The notes: generated from the sequence alone by a model not told the origin. A stretch of DNA of 64,000 nt from Paenibacillus camerounensis (GCF_000723885.1 NZ_CCDG010000005.1:49869-113868), one strand, 5' to 3'. Positions 45,411-55,353 are shown, counted from the stretch's first letter. A program made the numbers and translations.

Positions 45411-47015
45411 ATGCCGCAGCAGCAGATAACAACAGATGTGCTTGTGCTGGGAGGCGGCCCGGCCGGGGCATGGGCGGCATGGAATGCGGCCTCGCAAGGC
45501 GCTGAGGTTATACTTGCCGATAAAGGTTACCTGGGGACAAGCGGTGCTACAGCGCCGGGCGGGACTACGCTGCTGGTGATTCCGCCGGTAGCCGAGCTGC
45601 GTGATGCGGCAGTCCGGTCCAGACTGCAGGCAGGCGGCTACCTGTCGGAGAACAGCTGGATTCACCGGGTGCTGGATCAGGTGGAGCAGAATCTGGAGCA
45701 GATTGAGGAGTGGGGCTACCCTTTTCCGAAGGATGAGGATGGCAACCCGCTGCGTACCCATCTGCACGGGCCGGAGTATATGAAGATTATGCGGCGTGTT
45801 GTGCGCAAGGCGGGGGTGAAGATCTGGGACCAGTCTCCGGCGCTGGAGCTGCTGTATGATGAGCACGGTGCCGGGGGAGCCCGCGGCATTAACCGGCTGA
45901 CCGGGGAGGCCTGGGAAGTACGGGCGAACGCGGTGGTTATCGCTACGGGCGGCTGCGCCTTTCTCAGCAAAGGTCTGGGCTGCAATGTGCTGACCGGAGA
46001 AGGCCTGCTGATGTCTGCTGAAATAGGGGCAGACCTGTCGGGAATGGAGTTCACCCGGCAATATGCCCCGAGCTTCGCGGACGGAACGGTGACGCGCGGA
46101 CGGATGCTGGCCTGGGCGACGCTGTATGATCAGGCCGGGAATCCGCTGCACCGCGGCGACCGCACCTTCGGCAGCATCCCGGAGCTGATGCTGAAGGGGC
46201 CGGTCTATGCCTCGCTGGATCTGGCGGATACAGAGGCGAAGCAGCAGTTCCTGCGCAGCGCCCATCCGATCTTTTTCATGCCGCTGGAGCGGGCGGGAAT
46301 TAATCCGTTCAAGGATAAATTCCCGCTCACGCTCCGCTATGAAGGCACGATGCGCGGCACGGGCGGCCTGCGCCTGACCGGCGCCGACTGCAGCACCACG
46401 GTGCCGGGCCTGTATGCCGCGGGAGATGCCGCCTCCCGCGAGAAGGTCACCGGCGCCATCTCCGGCGGCGGCGCCTACAACGCCTCCTGGGCCATCTGCA
46501 GCGGCAGCTGGGCTGGCCTTGGAGCAGCCAGGCACGCGCTGTCGCAGCGGTGCCTGGCCGGCAGCCGGCAGCTCCGCGCCGCCGGCCGGATGGGGCTTGC
46601 CGGCGGCGCCCCGGCAAGCAGAACGCTGGACCCGAAGCCGCTGATTGCGGCGGTCCAGCAGGAAATCCTGCCGCTGCGGATCAATTACTTCCGCAGCGAG
46701 CCCGTGGTAGCCGCAGCGCTGCAGCGGCTGGATAGCCTGATGCCCTATATCACCGGCCGCCCGCCGGCCACGGTACAGGGCATCGTGCAGTCCCGTGAAG
46801 CGGCGGCCATGCTGCAGGCCGGCCGCTGGATCTACACCGCTGCGCTGGCCCGCAAAGAGAGCCGGGGACTGCAGCGGCTGGCAGAATATCCGGCGCTGGA
46901 CCCGCGCCAGACCCACCGGCTGATTCTGTCGGGCATCGACCGGATCAGCATCAGCACGGAAAGTGTGCCGCACGCCAGTGAGCTGCCGGTACCCAGAGAG
47001 GGGCGGGCCATATGA
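45411..47015 (+). CDS. FAD-dependent oxidoreductase, FrdA/AprA-like, second copy
   Basis: A 534-residue paralog of the 41.6-kb flavoprotein. It shares VLVLGGGPAGAWAAWNAA, ADKGYLGTSGATAPGG, TGGCAFLSKGLGCNVLTGEG, GINPFKDKFPLTLRYEGTMR and GLYAAGDAASREK. AAGGAGG precedes ATG 45411; the longer in-frame start at 45336 lacks a site. It overlaps the second ferredoxin by four bases (ATGA). There is no importer behind it. The coding GC content is high between about 46380 and 46860. The substrate is unknown; a second sulfur compound or a heteromeric role with the first copy is possible. Confidence 0.82.
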   Translation: MPQQQITTDVLVLGGGPAGAWAAWNAASQGAEVILADKGYLGTSGATAPGGTTLLVIPPVAELRDAAVRSRLQAGGYLSENSWIHRVLDQVEQNLEQIEEWGYPFPKDEDGNPLRTHLHGPEYMKIMRRVVRKAGVKIWDQSPALELLYDEHGAGGARGINRLTGEAWEVRANAVVIATGGCAFLSKGLGCNVLTGEGLLMSAEIGADLSGMEFTRQYAPSFADGTVTRGRMLAWATLYDQAGNPLHRGDRTFGSIPELMLKGPVYASLDLADTEAKQQFLRSAHPIFFMPLERAGINPFKDKFPLTLRYEGTMRGTGGLRLTGADCSTTVPGLYAAGDAASREKVTGAISGGGAYNASWAICSGSWAGLGAARHALSQRCLAGSRQLRAAGRMGLAGGAPASRTLDPKPLIAAVQQEILPLRINYFRSEPVVAAALQRLDSLMPYITGRPPATVQGIVQSREAAAMLQAGRWIYTAALARKESRGLQRLAEYPALDPRQTHRLILSGIDRISISTESVPHASELPVPREGRAI

Positions 47016-47356
47016 TTGAACTGGTCAGCACAGACCGCTGCATCGGCTGCAGACTGTGCGTGAAAGTATGTCCGGTCAATGTATTTGACATGCAGGGCAA
47101 GCTGGCTGTCATCGCCCGCCAGGAGGATTGCCAGACCTGCTTCATGTGCGAGGCTTATTGTCCTGTGGACGCGCTTTACGTAGCGCCGCAGGCAGACGAG
47201 TCTGTTCATGTAGAGGAACAGGAGCTGATCGCCTCAGGGCTGCTCGGCAGCTGGAGGGCTGAGATCGGCTGGAATCCGGGGGCGGAGGACACGATGGCGG
47301 AGCGGGATACGACGCCCTTCTTTGAGGAGTTCACCGAGACCTTCCGCAGTAAATAA
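47012..47356 (+). CDS. Two-cluster ferredoxin partner, second copy
   Basis: A 114-residue paralog of the first ferredoxin, with CIGCRLCVKVCP and CQTCFMCEAYCP for two [4Fe-4S] clusters. It overlaps the flavoprotein stop by four bases. The C-terminal tail differs from the first copy, which could give each ferredoxin its own partner. Confidence 0.85.
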   Translation: MIELVSTDRCIGCRLCVKVCPVNVFDMQGKLAVIARQEDCQTCFMCEAYCPVDALYVAPQADESVHVEEQELIASGLLGSWRAEIGWNPGAEDTMAERDTTPFFEEFTETFRSK

Positions 47357-47432
47357 GAGGAGTGCAGGGCTGGAGGCTTGTCCGGCCAGCGCCAGCTTTG
47401 CCCATCGGCCGCAGCAGTCCGGCCATTAAAAT

Positions 47433-47482
47433 AGGGTGTTCCGTAAGCCAGTTTATTCTGCGGCTTCGGGACACCCTTTTTT
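47433..47482 (+). terminator. Terminator of the second flavoprotein-ferredoxin unit
   Basis: AGGGTGTTCCGTAAGCC pairs with GGCTTCGGGACACCC with one mismatch and small bulges, followed by six T residues. A short T/C-rich repeated stretch (TTACTGTTCTCAA-like) follows to 47571 and shows no gene. Confidence 0.8.
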
Positions 47483-47590
47483 GAAGTCTGTCTTTTTCAG
47501 TGCTGTTTCCAACATTACTCTTCTCAACTTTACTGTTCTCAATATTACTATTCTGCACTTTACTGTTTTTTTGAGGCAATTCCGGTAAAG

Positions 47591-48139
47591 CTATTCCTGC
47601 AGCAGCTTCAGGACAGCCGGCTCAATATCCAGCGGATCAACAGGAGATTCAAAGCGCTCCACCACATTGCCGTCACGGTCAATCAGGAACTTGGTGAAAT
47701 TCCACTTTACTTCATCGTCGGCCAGGGAAGCGGGATCACGTTCCTCAAGCATCTTCTGCAGCAGCCGGCTGCCGGAGTGATCCTGGTCGAAGCCGGCAAA
47801 GCCCGCCTCAGAGGTCAGGTAGCTGAACAAAGGATGTTTACCTGGGCCTTTGACATCAATCTTTTCAAACAGGGGAAAGCTGACACCATAGTTAATCTGG
47901 CAGAACACGTCAACCTCTTCGTTTGTGCCGGGTTCCTCCCCGAACTGGTTGCTGGGAAAGCCGAGAATCTGGAAGCTGCGGTCCTGGAACTTCTCATACA
48001 GCTTTTGCAGGTCAGAATATTGTGGAGTGAACCCGCATTTGCTGGCGGTATTCACGATCAGCAGTACGTTTCCTTTATATTGTTCGAGGCTTGTTTCTTT
48101 TCCGCGGATATTACGGGCAGTATATTTATGGATACTCAT
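47591..48139 (-). CDS. Glutathione peroxidase-family thiol peroxidase
   Basis: A 182-residue peroxidase of the BsaA/GPx group. The catalytic residues are Cys35 (NTASKCGFTPQ), Gln65 (FPSNQFGEEPG) and Trp145 (VKWNFTKFLID). It has cysteine instead of selenocysteine and probably uses thioredoxin or bacillithiol rather than glutathione. GGGAGG is about 12 bases before the ATG, slightly long. It should remove peroxides in the cytoplasm. Confidence 0.92.
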   Translation of the reverse strand: MSIHKYTARNIRGKETSLEQYKGNVLLIVNTASKCGFTPQYSDLQKLYEKFQDRSFQILGFPSNQFGEEPGTNEEVDVFCQINYGVSFPLFEKIDVKGPGKHPLFSYLTSEAGFAGFDQDHSGSRLLQKMLEERDPASLADDEVKWNFTKFLIDRDGNVVERFESPVDPLDIEPAVLKLLQE

Positions 48140-48343
48140 TGGCAGCTTCAGCCTCCCGGTGACGCATAATTTATTTACAACAATTTAATTGTATGAAATT
48201 CAAAATTTGCTGTCAAACGATCTGATTATTTTTTTTATGTACGAAGCAGGCTGTTGAGATTATACTAAGATGAACGAACCGTTTCTTCAGCAGGCAGAGC
48301 ATCTCCCCGGGTATAACAAAGAATATATTGCTGGAGGAAATTT

Positions 48344-49018
48344 ATGAGCACTACAGAACTTACTAGCCAACTTTCCAGTTTTACAGGTAGACTGCTTAGA
48401 GAACGTTTCGGAAAAGGTCCCGAGTCTATCCATGCTTCCATCGGAGAACAGTGCATCGCACTGCATATCCGGAATTTCATCGGGCCTGTTGAGAGATTTC
48501 TGCTGAACAAAGAAGAAGAGCAGGCATTCCGCTATACGCGCGAGCTCTTGATGAAATCCCTGCTTCCTGAGCTTTCGGCTTACCTGAAGGATACGATGGC
48601 TATTGAGGTCAGTGAAATATTTTATGACTGGGGTATACATAATGCTTCCGGGATGATTGTTGCACTTATCAAAAACGCTGGAGTAGCTGTCGATGATTAT
48701 GCCGGACGTGAGCACGTACATGCCCAGATCAACGAAGTTAGCCGGAAGGTGCAGAAGGAACCCGTGTTCACCGACTCCTGGTGGCTCGGACCGCGTATTC
48801 TGATCATTAAGCGTGAAGGCATTCTGATTCCTTTGGAGAAGGAACTGATTGGCCTCGGCTATGAGAATACACTCAAGACAACGAAACGCAAAATGGAAAA
48901 ACGTTATCTGGAAGACACCACGACCATTGCGCCAATGCTGGGCAAAGAGCTGTCTGACATTTATGTGGATTGGGATTTTGATAAAGATACAAGTGTGATC
49001 GCATATACGTTTCACTAA
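48344..49018 (+). CDS. DUF2294 protein with two tandem domains
   Basis: A 224-residue cytoplasmic protein built of two similar halves, about 1-115 and 120-224. Paired motifs are GPESIHASIGEQCIALHIRNF with GPRILIIKREGILIPLEKEL, and MAIEVSEIFYDWG with KELSDIYVDWDFD. This is the DUF2294 family, common in Bacillales. The biochemical role is unknown; some annotations link it to Na+/solute handling. GGAGGAAA precedes the ATG. Confidence 0.75.
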   Translation: MSTTELTSQLSSFTGRLLRERFGKGPESIHASIGEQCIALHIRNFIGPVERFLLNKEEEQAFRYTRELLMKSLLPELSAYLKDTMAIEVSEIFYDWGIHNASGMIVALIKNAGVAVDDYAGREHVHAQINEVSRKVQKEPVFTDSWWLGPRILIIKREGILIPLEKELIGLGYENTLKTTKRKMEKRYLEDTTTIAPMLGKELSDIYVDWDFDKDTSVIAYTFH

Positions 49019-49068
49019 ATAACATATGGGGCGGAAATGAGTCGGACATGCGAATGAGCCGAACATGA

Positions 49069-49113
49069 GCCGAAGAAGGGGTGATAGGACCCTCTCTTCG
49101 GCTTTTTCTTTTT
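49069..49113 (+). terminator. Terminator after the DUF2294 gene
   Basis: GCCGAAGAAGGG pairs with CCCTCTCTTCGGC, followed by a T-rich run. The response-regulator gene begins 43 bases later. Confidence 0.75.
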
Positions 49114-49155
49114 TCAGGAAATTCGGCGACCGTGAACATTGGGGGGATCAGGCAA

Positions 49156-49554
49156 ATGGAGGAGTATCGGCAGAGCGTGCTGTATGTAGAAGATAATGAG
49201 CTGAATATGGCTCTGATGCATCATGTCTTCAAAAAAAATCTGCCCTCCGTATTGCTGCTGAAAGCCGAAACAGCGGAACTGGGACTGGAGATTGCAGCCC
49301 GCCAGCTGCCCGATCTGATTATTCTGGACATCGGCTTGCCCGGTATGAACGGCTACGAGGCCATAGAACGGCTGAAAGGCAGTGAGGCTACCCGGCATAT
49401 ACCGGTTATGGCGATCAGTGCGTTTGCGCTGCGTTCAGATATTGAACAGGCCATGAACATCGGCTTTGCCGCTTATATTACCAAACCTTTTCAGGTCAAA
49501 GTCTTTACGGATACCGTTAAAAAAATGTTAGCAGGTGATCCTTCTACAGACTAG
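49156..49554 (+). CDS. Single-domain response regulator (CheY-like)
   Basis: A 132-residue receiver domain without an output domain. The acidic pocket is Glu12-Asp13 (YVEDNELN), the phosphorylated residue Asp58 (IILDIGLPGMNG) and the lysine in ITKPFQVK. GGGGGGATC serves ATG 49156. It lies 230 bases before a hybrid histidine kinase, a likely partner in a phosphorelay. Confidence 0.88.
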   Translation: MEEYRQSVLYVEDNELNMALMHHVFKKNLPSVLLLKAETAELGLEIAARQLPDLIILDIGLPGMNGYEAIERLKGSEATRHIPVMAISAFALRSDIEQAMNIGFAAYITKPFQVKVFTDTVKKMLAGDPSTD

Positions 49555-49786
49555 GCCAAGGTTTACGCGAGATTATTAGAGGTGGAGAACTGGGGAGAGC
49601 TCCGTCTAACGGCCGGTTTGTCAGAAAAAGAATGGTATTCGCTGTGCAGCGACTTTTTGCATTTAAAAGTGGTGTTTTTTTCCTGCTGGCAGCATTTGAC
49701 TTTCGCCCGTAGATGCAAGATATTAATATTACAGATTTTAATTAATTTCTTTGCTTTTAATACTCCACAAACGGGCGGTGGATCAG

Positions 49787-52087
49787 ATGGTCAGACATCA
49801 TCCAGAAGCGCTTTCCTCCTTTGGGCAAGCGTATCAGGCGGGTACTGTCGGAGCAGCCTTTCTCTCTCTTGAGCATAACTGGACAAGCATCAGTCCGGAA
49901 GTAACCTCACTGCTGGGGTACACGGAAGAGCAGCTGCTGGGGCAAGATTTCAGGAAGCTTTTATCGAATGATTCTGTGGAGTTATATAGCGGGCATACGG
50001 GAGCTCTCAACACAAGCGGGGTTCCCTTTTTTGAAAGCGGAATCCGGATGCTTCATGCGCTGGGAGAGCTTGTCCCGCTGCGTCTGCACAGCTCGCTTAT
50101 ACGAGATCCATCCACTGGGGCTGCGCTGTTCTATGTCATTCAACTAACGGAGCAGCAAGAGGTACCGGCTGTGCCTGCCGGCTATGTTCCGGAGGACGAG
50201 CTCTACCGTCTGATTGCTGTCAATATCAGGGACATCCTGTATTACGCGACACCGGATCAGGTGTGCAGGTACTGCTCACCGTCTGTCCGGGAGGTGCTGG
50301 GTTATGAGCCTTCAGAGCTGATAGGCAGTGATATAGGCAGTCTTATTCATCCAGAGGATCTTATAGTGCTTAGCGGGCCGCAAACAGAGGACGTCCAGAG
50401 CATTCAGCTGCGGATTCTTCATGCTGGCGGGCATTACGTGTGGCTTGAATTTACGCTGCGCTCATTAGAGGGGCAGAAGAACCCGGGCGTACTCGCTGTA
50501 GGACGTGACATCACCGAACGCAAAAATGTTGAACAGAAGCTGCAGGAATCGATAGAGCGCTATACCTCGCTGAAAAAATACAACCACGATGCGATTATCT
50601 CTCTGGATCTTTCAGGGACTATCATCAACGGCAATGAGCAGGCCTGCCAGCTGACAGGCTATACCATTCCTGAACTGGCAGGAATGAATGCTGGCAGGAT
50701 TATCGGGGAGCAGCATCTGCAGGCTGTGCTCAGATATAACGGAGCCGATCACGGCGGGCAGCGGAATAACGACTTTATCCGGCATAAAGACGGCCACACT
50801 GTCGAAGTGCTGACTTCGGTTGCACCGATTATCATTAATAAAGCCAAGGTAGGATTCTATATTATTGTTAAGGATATTACCGAACAGAAGAAGCTGCTGA
50901 TCGCCAAGGAGACGGCGGAGAGTACAAACCGGGCCAAAAGTGAGTTCCTGGCGATGATGAGCCACGAAATCCGTACTCCGATGAACGGCGTGCTCGGAAT
51001 GACGGACCTGCTGCTTGATATGAGTGAGCAGGGCTCGATGCAGCGCGAGTATCTGGAAATTATCCGGCAGAGCGGCGACACGCTTCTGAGTATCATTAAC
51101 GATATTCTGGATTTCTCCAAGAACGAAGCAGGCAAAACAGAGCTCCACGAGCAGTCTTTTGTGCTTAAAGACTGCTTAGACTCCGTGCTTGAGCTGCTGC
51201 TGCGCAAAGCAGAAATGAAGGGATTGTCCATGGCGGTCCATATCCGCCCGGATGTGCCGGGGACTGTTATCGGAGACAGTGAGCGGCTGAAGCAGGTGCT
51301 GTTTAACCTGGTGGGCAACGCAGTGAAGTTTACTTACAGCGGCGGGGTTACAGTCAGGGTCTCCCTCCTGGAACAGCAGGCAGGAGAGGTCAAACTGCAC
51401 TTTACCGTAGCGGATACCGGGATAGGCATCCCTGAGCATTCCCGGGGCAGGCTGTTTGAGCCGTTTGTCCAGCTGGATCATTCTATGGGCCACAGGCATG
51501 AGGGGACCGGACTGGGACTGGCGATTTCCAGACAGCTGGTTGAGCTGATGGGGGGAACCATCAGTCTGAATACCGCCGTGCAGCAGGGAACTGCGTTTGA
51601 ATTCACAGTTAAGCTGCGTCTGCCAAGCGGACTGCCAGCTTCGCAGGGCGGCGCAGTATCTGCTGGTTCAGGCCAGGTGAGCCGGGTTCTGCGGATTCTG
51701 GTTGCGGAGGATAACGAGATTAATCAGATCGTCCTGCGTAAAATTCTGGAGAAGCGGGGCTTTTCCGTTGAGGTTGTAGCTGATGGCCTGCAGGTAGTGG
51801 AGCTGGCAGAAGCAGCAGCTTATGATCTTATATTTATGGATGTGCAGATGCCCGGAATGAACGGGCTGGAAGCTACCAGAATAATCAGACAGACGCTTTC
51901 TCCTGAGCGTCAGCCGGTCATTATTGCGGTTACAGCAAATGCGCTTAAGGGAGACCGGGAGCACTGCCTAGAGGCGGGAATGGATGAATATATCAGCAAG
52001 CCGCTGCGCAGTGAGGCTGTCACGAACCTGATCGCCAGATTTTTCAGTAATGCAGAGGGGTCACAATATCTGGTTGAACGGGAATAA
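49787..52087 (+). CDS. Soluble hybrid histidine kinase with PAS domains and receiver
   Basis: A kinase of about 766 residues with no membrane span. Three PAS-like domains cover about residues 10-370 (SISPEVTSLLGYTEEQLLGQ, YCSPSVREVLGYEPSELIGS and ISLDLSGTIINGNEQACQLT). HisKA follows with His393 in MMSHEIRTPMNG, then the ATPase domain (NDILDFSK, DTGIGIP, GTGLGLAI). A C-terminal receiver has Asp685 in FMDVQMPGMNG. ATG 49787 is behind GGGCGGTGG; the earlier in-frame TTG is less likely. It senses an internal signal and may signal through the single-domain regulator upstream. Confidence 0.88.
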   Translation: MVRHHPEALSSFGQAYQAGTVGAAFLSLEHNWTSISPEVTSLLGYTEEQLLGQDFRKLLSNDSVELYSGHTGALNTSGVPFFESGIRMLHALGELVPLRLHSSLIRDPSTGAALFYVIQLTEQQEVPAVPAGYVPEDELYRLIAVNIRDILYYATPDQVCRYCSPSVREVLGYEPSELIGSDIGSLIHPEDLIVLSGPQTEDVQSIQLRILHAGGHYVWLEFTLRSLEGQKNPGVLAVGRDITERKNVEQKLQESIERYTSLKKYNHDAIISLDLSGTIINGNEQACQLTGYTIPELAGMNAGRIIGEQHLQAVLRYNGADHGGQRNNDFIRHKDGHTVEVLTSVAPIIINKAKVGFYIIVKDITEQKKLLIAKETAESTNRAKSEFLAMMSHEIRTPMNGVLGMTDLLLDMSEQGSMQREYLEIIRQSGDTLLSIINDILDFSKNEAGKTELHEQSFVLKDCLDSVLELLLRKAEMKGLSMAVHIRPDVPGTVIGDSERLKQVLFNLVGNAVKFTYSGGVTVRVSLLEQQAGEVKLHFTVADTGIGIPEHSRGRLFEPFVQLDHSMGHRHEGTGLGLAISRQLVELMGGTISLNTAVQQGTAFEFTVKLRLPSGLPASQGGAVSAGSGQVSRVLRILVAEDNEINQIVLRKILEKRGFSVEVVADGLQVVELAEAAAYDLIFMDVQMPGMNGLEATRIIRQTLSPERQPVIIAVTANALKGDREHCLEAGMDEYISKPLRSEAVTNLIARFFSNAEGSQYLVERE

Positions 52088-52162
52088 GCCGGCAATAAGC
52101 TTCTTACAATGGGTTGAATGATAATTTATTGCGATAAAGCTGCAGAGCGGTGCAATAAACCC

Positions 52163-52191
52163 TTGCATCCCATAAGCATTTTGATTAAGAT
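52163..52191 (+). promoter_or_regulatory. Promoter of the DAHP synthase T-box leader
   Basis: TTGCAT and TAAGAT are separated by 17 bases, about 45 bases ahead of the first T-box stem. A small GGCGC/GCGCC hairpin lies between. Confidence 0.5.
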
Positions 52192-52231
52192 AGCAGAAAC
52201 CGGCGCATAAGACGCGCCGATATAGCTATAC

Positions 52232-52527
52232 AGGCAATGACGAAGAGAGTAAGCGCTGCAAGCGGATCTTAACAGGGAAGGCGTGCCGGAGACTGAGAGC
52301 ACCCTCATGAGACGTTTAGCGCTGAAGTTCACTTCCGAGCCGGCCCCTGAAGTATCTGCTGCAGCATTTATGCGTAGGAGGGTCCGCGCCCCGCGTTACC
52401 GGGTGTAAGACAGAGTTAGTTCAGGTCTGGGGAAAGGCAATTCCGTTTCCTCTGCCATGTATTTGGGCTAGTCTCTAAATAAGGGTGGTACCACGGCTCC
52501 TCGTCCCTTGCGACGGGGGGCCTTTTT
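52232..52527 (+). promoter_or_regulatory. T-box leader, predicted tRNA-Phe specific
   Basis: Stem I starts near GGCAATGACGAAGAGAGTAAG and returns at GCTGAAGTTCACTTCCGAGC. The T-box sequence GGGTGGTACCACGG is at 52483-52496. The terminator (CTCGTCCC, GACGGGG, T-run) ends at 52527. Aligned with the glnS leader the specifier is TTC at 52328-52330, a phenylalanine codon. Phenylalanine shortage would raise expression of the first enzyme of aromatic synthesis. Confidence 0.9.
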
Positions 52528-52572
52528 GCGTTCATAAATATTAAATATTATCTAAGAGGGAGTGGAAGGTAA

Positions 52573-53649
52573 ATGACGAATGTCGAATTGGATGAACTGA
52601 GAGCGCGCCTGGACGAGATCAACGGACAGCTGCTGGAGCTGATCTCGGAGCGTGCACAGGTTGTACAGGAAATTGGAGCGGTTAAAGAAAAGCAGGGCGT
52701 ACCGAAATTTGATCCGGAACGTGAAAAAGCGATGCTGGAGAAGCTTGTAGCGAGCAACAAAGGACCTTTCACCGCGGGAACAATCCGCAGCCTCTTCAAA
52801 CAGATTTTCGCTGCTTCTCTGGATCTGCAATCCGCCGAGCATAAGAAAAGCCTGCTCGTCAGCCGGAAAACCCACAAAGCGGACACGGTTATCGTCCTGC
52901 CGGGAGATGTCGCGATTGGCGGCCTGTCCTCTGTAATGGTTGCCGGTCCCTGCTCTGTTGAAAGTGAACAGCAGACCCGCACTGTAGCCGCAGCCCTGCA
53001 GAAGGCCGGAATCAAGGTTATGCGCGGCGGCGCCTTCAAGCCCCGGACCTCACCGTATGATTTCCAGGGGCTGGGCATGGACGGACTGCGTATCCTCCGT
53101 GAAGCTGCCGACGAATACGGCCTGCTGACAATCAGTGAAATTGTTGATCCGGCCCATCTGGAGCCGGCGCTGGATTATGTGGATATTATCCAGATCGGCG
53201 CGCGGAACATGCAGAACTTCGAGCTGCTCAAAGCCGCCGGTGAGCTGAACAAGCCGGTGCTGCTGAAGCGCGGTCTGGCAGCAACAATGGAGGAATTCCT
53301 CCATGCAGCAGAATACATCATGTCACGCGGCAACATGCAGGTAATGCTGATCGAGCGCGGAATACGCACGTACGAGAAATGGACGCGTAATACGCTTGAT
53401 ATCTCGGCAGTGCCGATTCTCAAGCAGGAGAGCCACCTGCCGGTACTGGTGGATGTTACCCACTCCACCGGACGCAAGGATATCCTGATCCCCTGTGCGA
53501 AGGCTGCGCTTGCTGCCGGGGCCGACGGTATCATGGTTGAAGTGCATCCCGACCCGGCTACTGCGCTCTCCGATGCAGCACAGCAGCTGAATATTGAGGA
53601 GTTCAATACCTTCTTCAGTGAGGTTAAGGCTTCCGGCCTGTTCCGTTAA
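52573..53649 (+). CDS. aroA: Bifunctional chorismate mutase / DAHP synthase
   Basis: A 358-residue enzyme. Residues 1-90 are an AroQ-type chorismate mutase ([20 protein letters not shown], then [13 protein letters not shown]). Residues about 105-358 are a type I-beta DAHP synthase barrel ([52 protein letters not shown]). It condenses PEP and erythrose 4-phosphate. The mutase part acts as a feedback sensor for chorismate or prephenate in the Bacillus homolog. GGAAGG precedes the ATG. The Phe T-box adds transcriptional control. Confidence 0.95.
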   Translation: MTNVELDELRARLDEINGQLLELISERAQVVQEIGAVKEKQGVPKFDPEREKAMLEKLVASNKGPFTAGTIRSLFKQIFAASLDLQSAEHKKSLLVSRKTHKADTVIVLPGDVAIGGLSSVMVAGPCSVESEQQTRTVAAALQKAGIKVMRGGAFKPRTSPYDFQGLGMDGLRILREAADEYGLLTISEIVDPAHLEPALDYVDIIQIGARNMQNFELLKAAGELNKPVLLKRGLAATMEEFLHAAEYIMSRGNMQVMLIERGIRTYEKWTRNTLDISAVPILKQESHLPVLVDVTHSTGRKDILIPCAKAALAAGADGIMVEVHPDPATALSDAAQQLNIEEFNTFFSEVKASGLFR

Positions 53650-53733
53650 TTTAAATAAACCGGATTTTTGAGTAAACAGAAGAAATGTAGAGAAATAAAT
53701 TGAAATAAGCGCTTACAAGTGCAGGCGTGGCTT

Positions 53734-53810
53734 TTGTGGCTGTTAAGGCTGTCGGGTACAATGAATAGCATTGGCGTTGCACCGGACAGGAGCATCTTCG
53801 GGATGCTCCT
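53734..53810 (+). promoter_or_regulatory. Promoter and leader hairpin of the SulP gene
   Basis: TTGTGG at 53734 and TACAAT at 53757-53762 are 17 bases apart. In the leader a nine-base stem AGGAGCATC / GATGCTCCT (53788-53810) with a TTCG-containing loop stands 17 bases before the ribosome site. There is no T-run, so it is not a clear terminator. Confidence 0.5.
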
Positions 53811-53842
53811 ATACCTTATCAGACACAGGAGGAAGCTGCATT

Positions 53843-55297
53843 TTGAAGCACATACAATTGAATAACGGTTGGTTCTCCAACACCCGCAGTGATATTCTGT
53901 CCGGTATGACGGTGGCGATTGCGCTGATTCCGGAAGCGATCGCTTTTTCCATTCTGGCCGGAGTCAGCCCGATGGTCGGCTTATACGCCTCCTTTTGCAT
54001 TGCGGTAATTACCGCCATTGCCGGAGGCCGTCCGGGAATGATCTCAGCGGCGACCGGGGCGATGGCGCTGCTGGTCGGCAGCCTGGTGCTGAATCACGGC
54101 ATCGAGTATCTGTTCGCAGCAACGATCCTCTGCGGAATCTTTCAGATTCTGATGGGCCTGCTGAAGCTCGGCAGATTTATCACCTTCCTGCCGCAGCCGG
54201 TCATGACCGGCTTCGTCAATGCGCTGGCTATTCTGATCTTTATGGCGCAGCTGGTGCACTTCAAGGGACAGGGCTGGATCATGTATGCCCTGGTGGCCCT
54301 TACCCTGGTCATTATATACACGATTCCGCGCTTCACGAAGGCTGTACCTTCGGCACTTGTCGCCATTATTATCGTATCTGTGCTGAGCATCGTGCTTGAC
54401 CTTGATGTGAACCGGGTCGGGGATATGGGTGAGATTACATCGGCTCTGCCGTTGTTCCATCTCCCGCAGCTGCCGTTTACGCTGGACATGCTGCTGACTA
54501 TTCTGCCGTATTCCTTATCGCTTGCCGTAGTCGGGCTGCTGGAGTCGCTCATGACAGCAACACTGATCGACGATATTACGGGCACTCCGAGTGACAAGAA
54601 CCGTGAAGCTAAAGGCCAGGGCCTGGCCAATATCGTCACCGGCTTCTTCGGCGGGATGGCAGGCTGTGCAATGATCGGCCAGTCTATGGTCAACATGAAA
54701 TCCGGCGGGCGGACCCGCCTGTCCACCTTTGTATCCGGCGTGTTCCTGCTGATCCTGATTCTTGTGCTCGGGGATGTGGTGAAGCAGATTCCGATGGGGG
54801 CGCTGGTAGGTGTCATGATCATGGTCTGTATCAGCACCTTTGAATGGAGCTCCTTAACAGCGCTGATCCGGGTTCCGCGTGCGGATGCCCTGGTTATGAT
54901 TGTGACGGTAGTAACGGTGGTAGCTACAGATAATTTGTCAATCGGCGTTCTGTTCGGCGTGCTGCTCAGCGCAGTATCCTTTGCCTGGAAAATGGCTTCG
55001 ATCAGCCTGAATACCCATACCTCCGGGGAGGCCGTTACGTATACAGTGGCGGGGCAGCTGTTCTTTGGAACCACAAGCCATTTTGTCCAGGAATTCAACT
55101 ATGAGGATGACCCTCAGCAGATTATCATCGACTTCGCCCATTCCCATGTATGGGATCAGTCCGGCGCCGGTGCCATTGCTAAGGTAATCAGTAAATACAA
55201 GGCGCTCGGTAAAAAAGTAACCGTCACCGGATTAAATGAGCAAAGCACACAGCTCATTGACCGGATCGGGCTTGGCTTATCCGGCGGACATGCTTAA
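53843..55297 (+). CDS. SulP-family inorganic anion transporter with STAS domain
   Basis: A membrane protein of about 484 residues. The SulP region has [20 protein letters not shown] near the start and about ten to twelve spans. Residues about 400-484 form a cytoplasmic STAS domain ([39 protein letters not shown]). AGGAGG at 53827-53832 is ten bases before TTG 53843, the best start; an upstream TTG at 53771 overlaps the promoter's start region. It probably imports sulfate, bicarbonate or another anion, which the sequence does not decide. Confidence 0.88.
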   Translation: MKHIQLNNGWFSNTRSDILSGMTVAIALIPEAIAFSILAGVSPMVGLYASFCIAVITAIAGGRPGMISAATGAMALLVGSLVLNHGIEYLFAATILCGIFQILMGLLKLGRFITFLPQPVMTGFVNALAILIFMAQLVHFKGQGWIMYALVALTLVIIYTIPRFTKAVPSALVAIIIVSVLSIVLDLDVNRVGDMGEITSALPLFHLPQLPFTLDMLLTILPYSLSLAVVGLLESLMTATLIDDITGTPSDKNREAKGQGLANIVTGFFGGMAGCAMIGQSMVNMKSGGRTRLSTFVSGVFLLILILVLGDVVKQIPMGALVGVMIMVCISTFEWSSLTALIRVPRADALVMIVTVVTVVATDNLSIGVLFGVLLSAVSFAWKMASISLNTHTSGEAVTYTVAGQLFFGTTSHFVQEFNYEDDPQQIIIDFAHSHVWDQSGAGAIAKVISKYKALGKKVTVTGLNEQSTQLIDRIGLGLSGGHA

Positions 55298-55321
55298 CGG
55301 AGTTAATCTCAAGAAGAAATG

Positions 55322-55353
55322 ACAGCTTTCTCTGCGGAGAAGGCTGTTTTTTT
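55322..55353 (+). terminator. Terminator of the SulP gene
   Basis: ACAGCTTTCTC pairs with GAGAAGGCTGT around TGCG, followed by seven T residues. Confidence 0.85.

Noticed and set aside
45396..46973. 525-residue minus-strand ORF opposite the second flavoprotein
   Set aside because: It is a long shadow frame caused by GC-rich codons; the plus-strand protein has clear FAD motifs.
47331..47579. 82-residue minus-strand ORF with NSKV/NSNI repeats
   Set aside because: It overlaps the terminator of the ferredoxin gene and a T/C-rich low-complexity stretch, and has no ribosome site.
53701..53725. Possible catabolite (cre) site around AAGCGCTTACA
   Set aside because: The match to the cre consensus is incomplete and the downstream gene is an anion permease.
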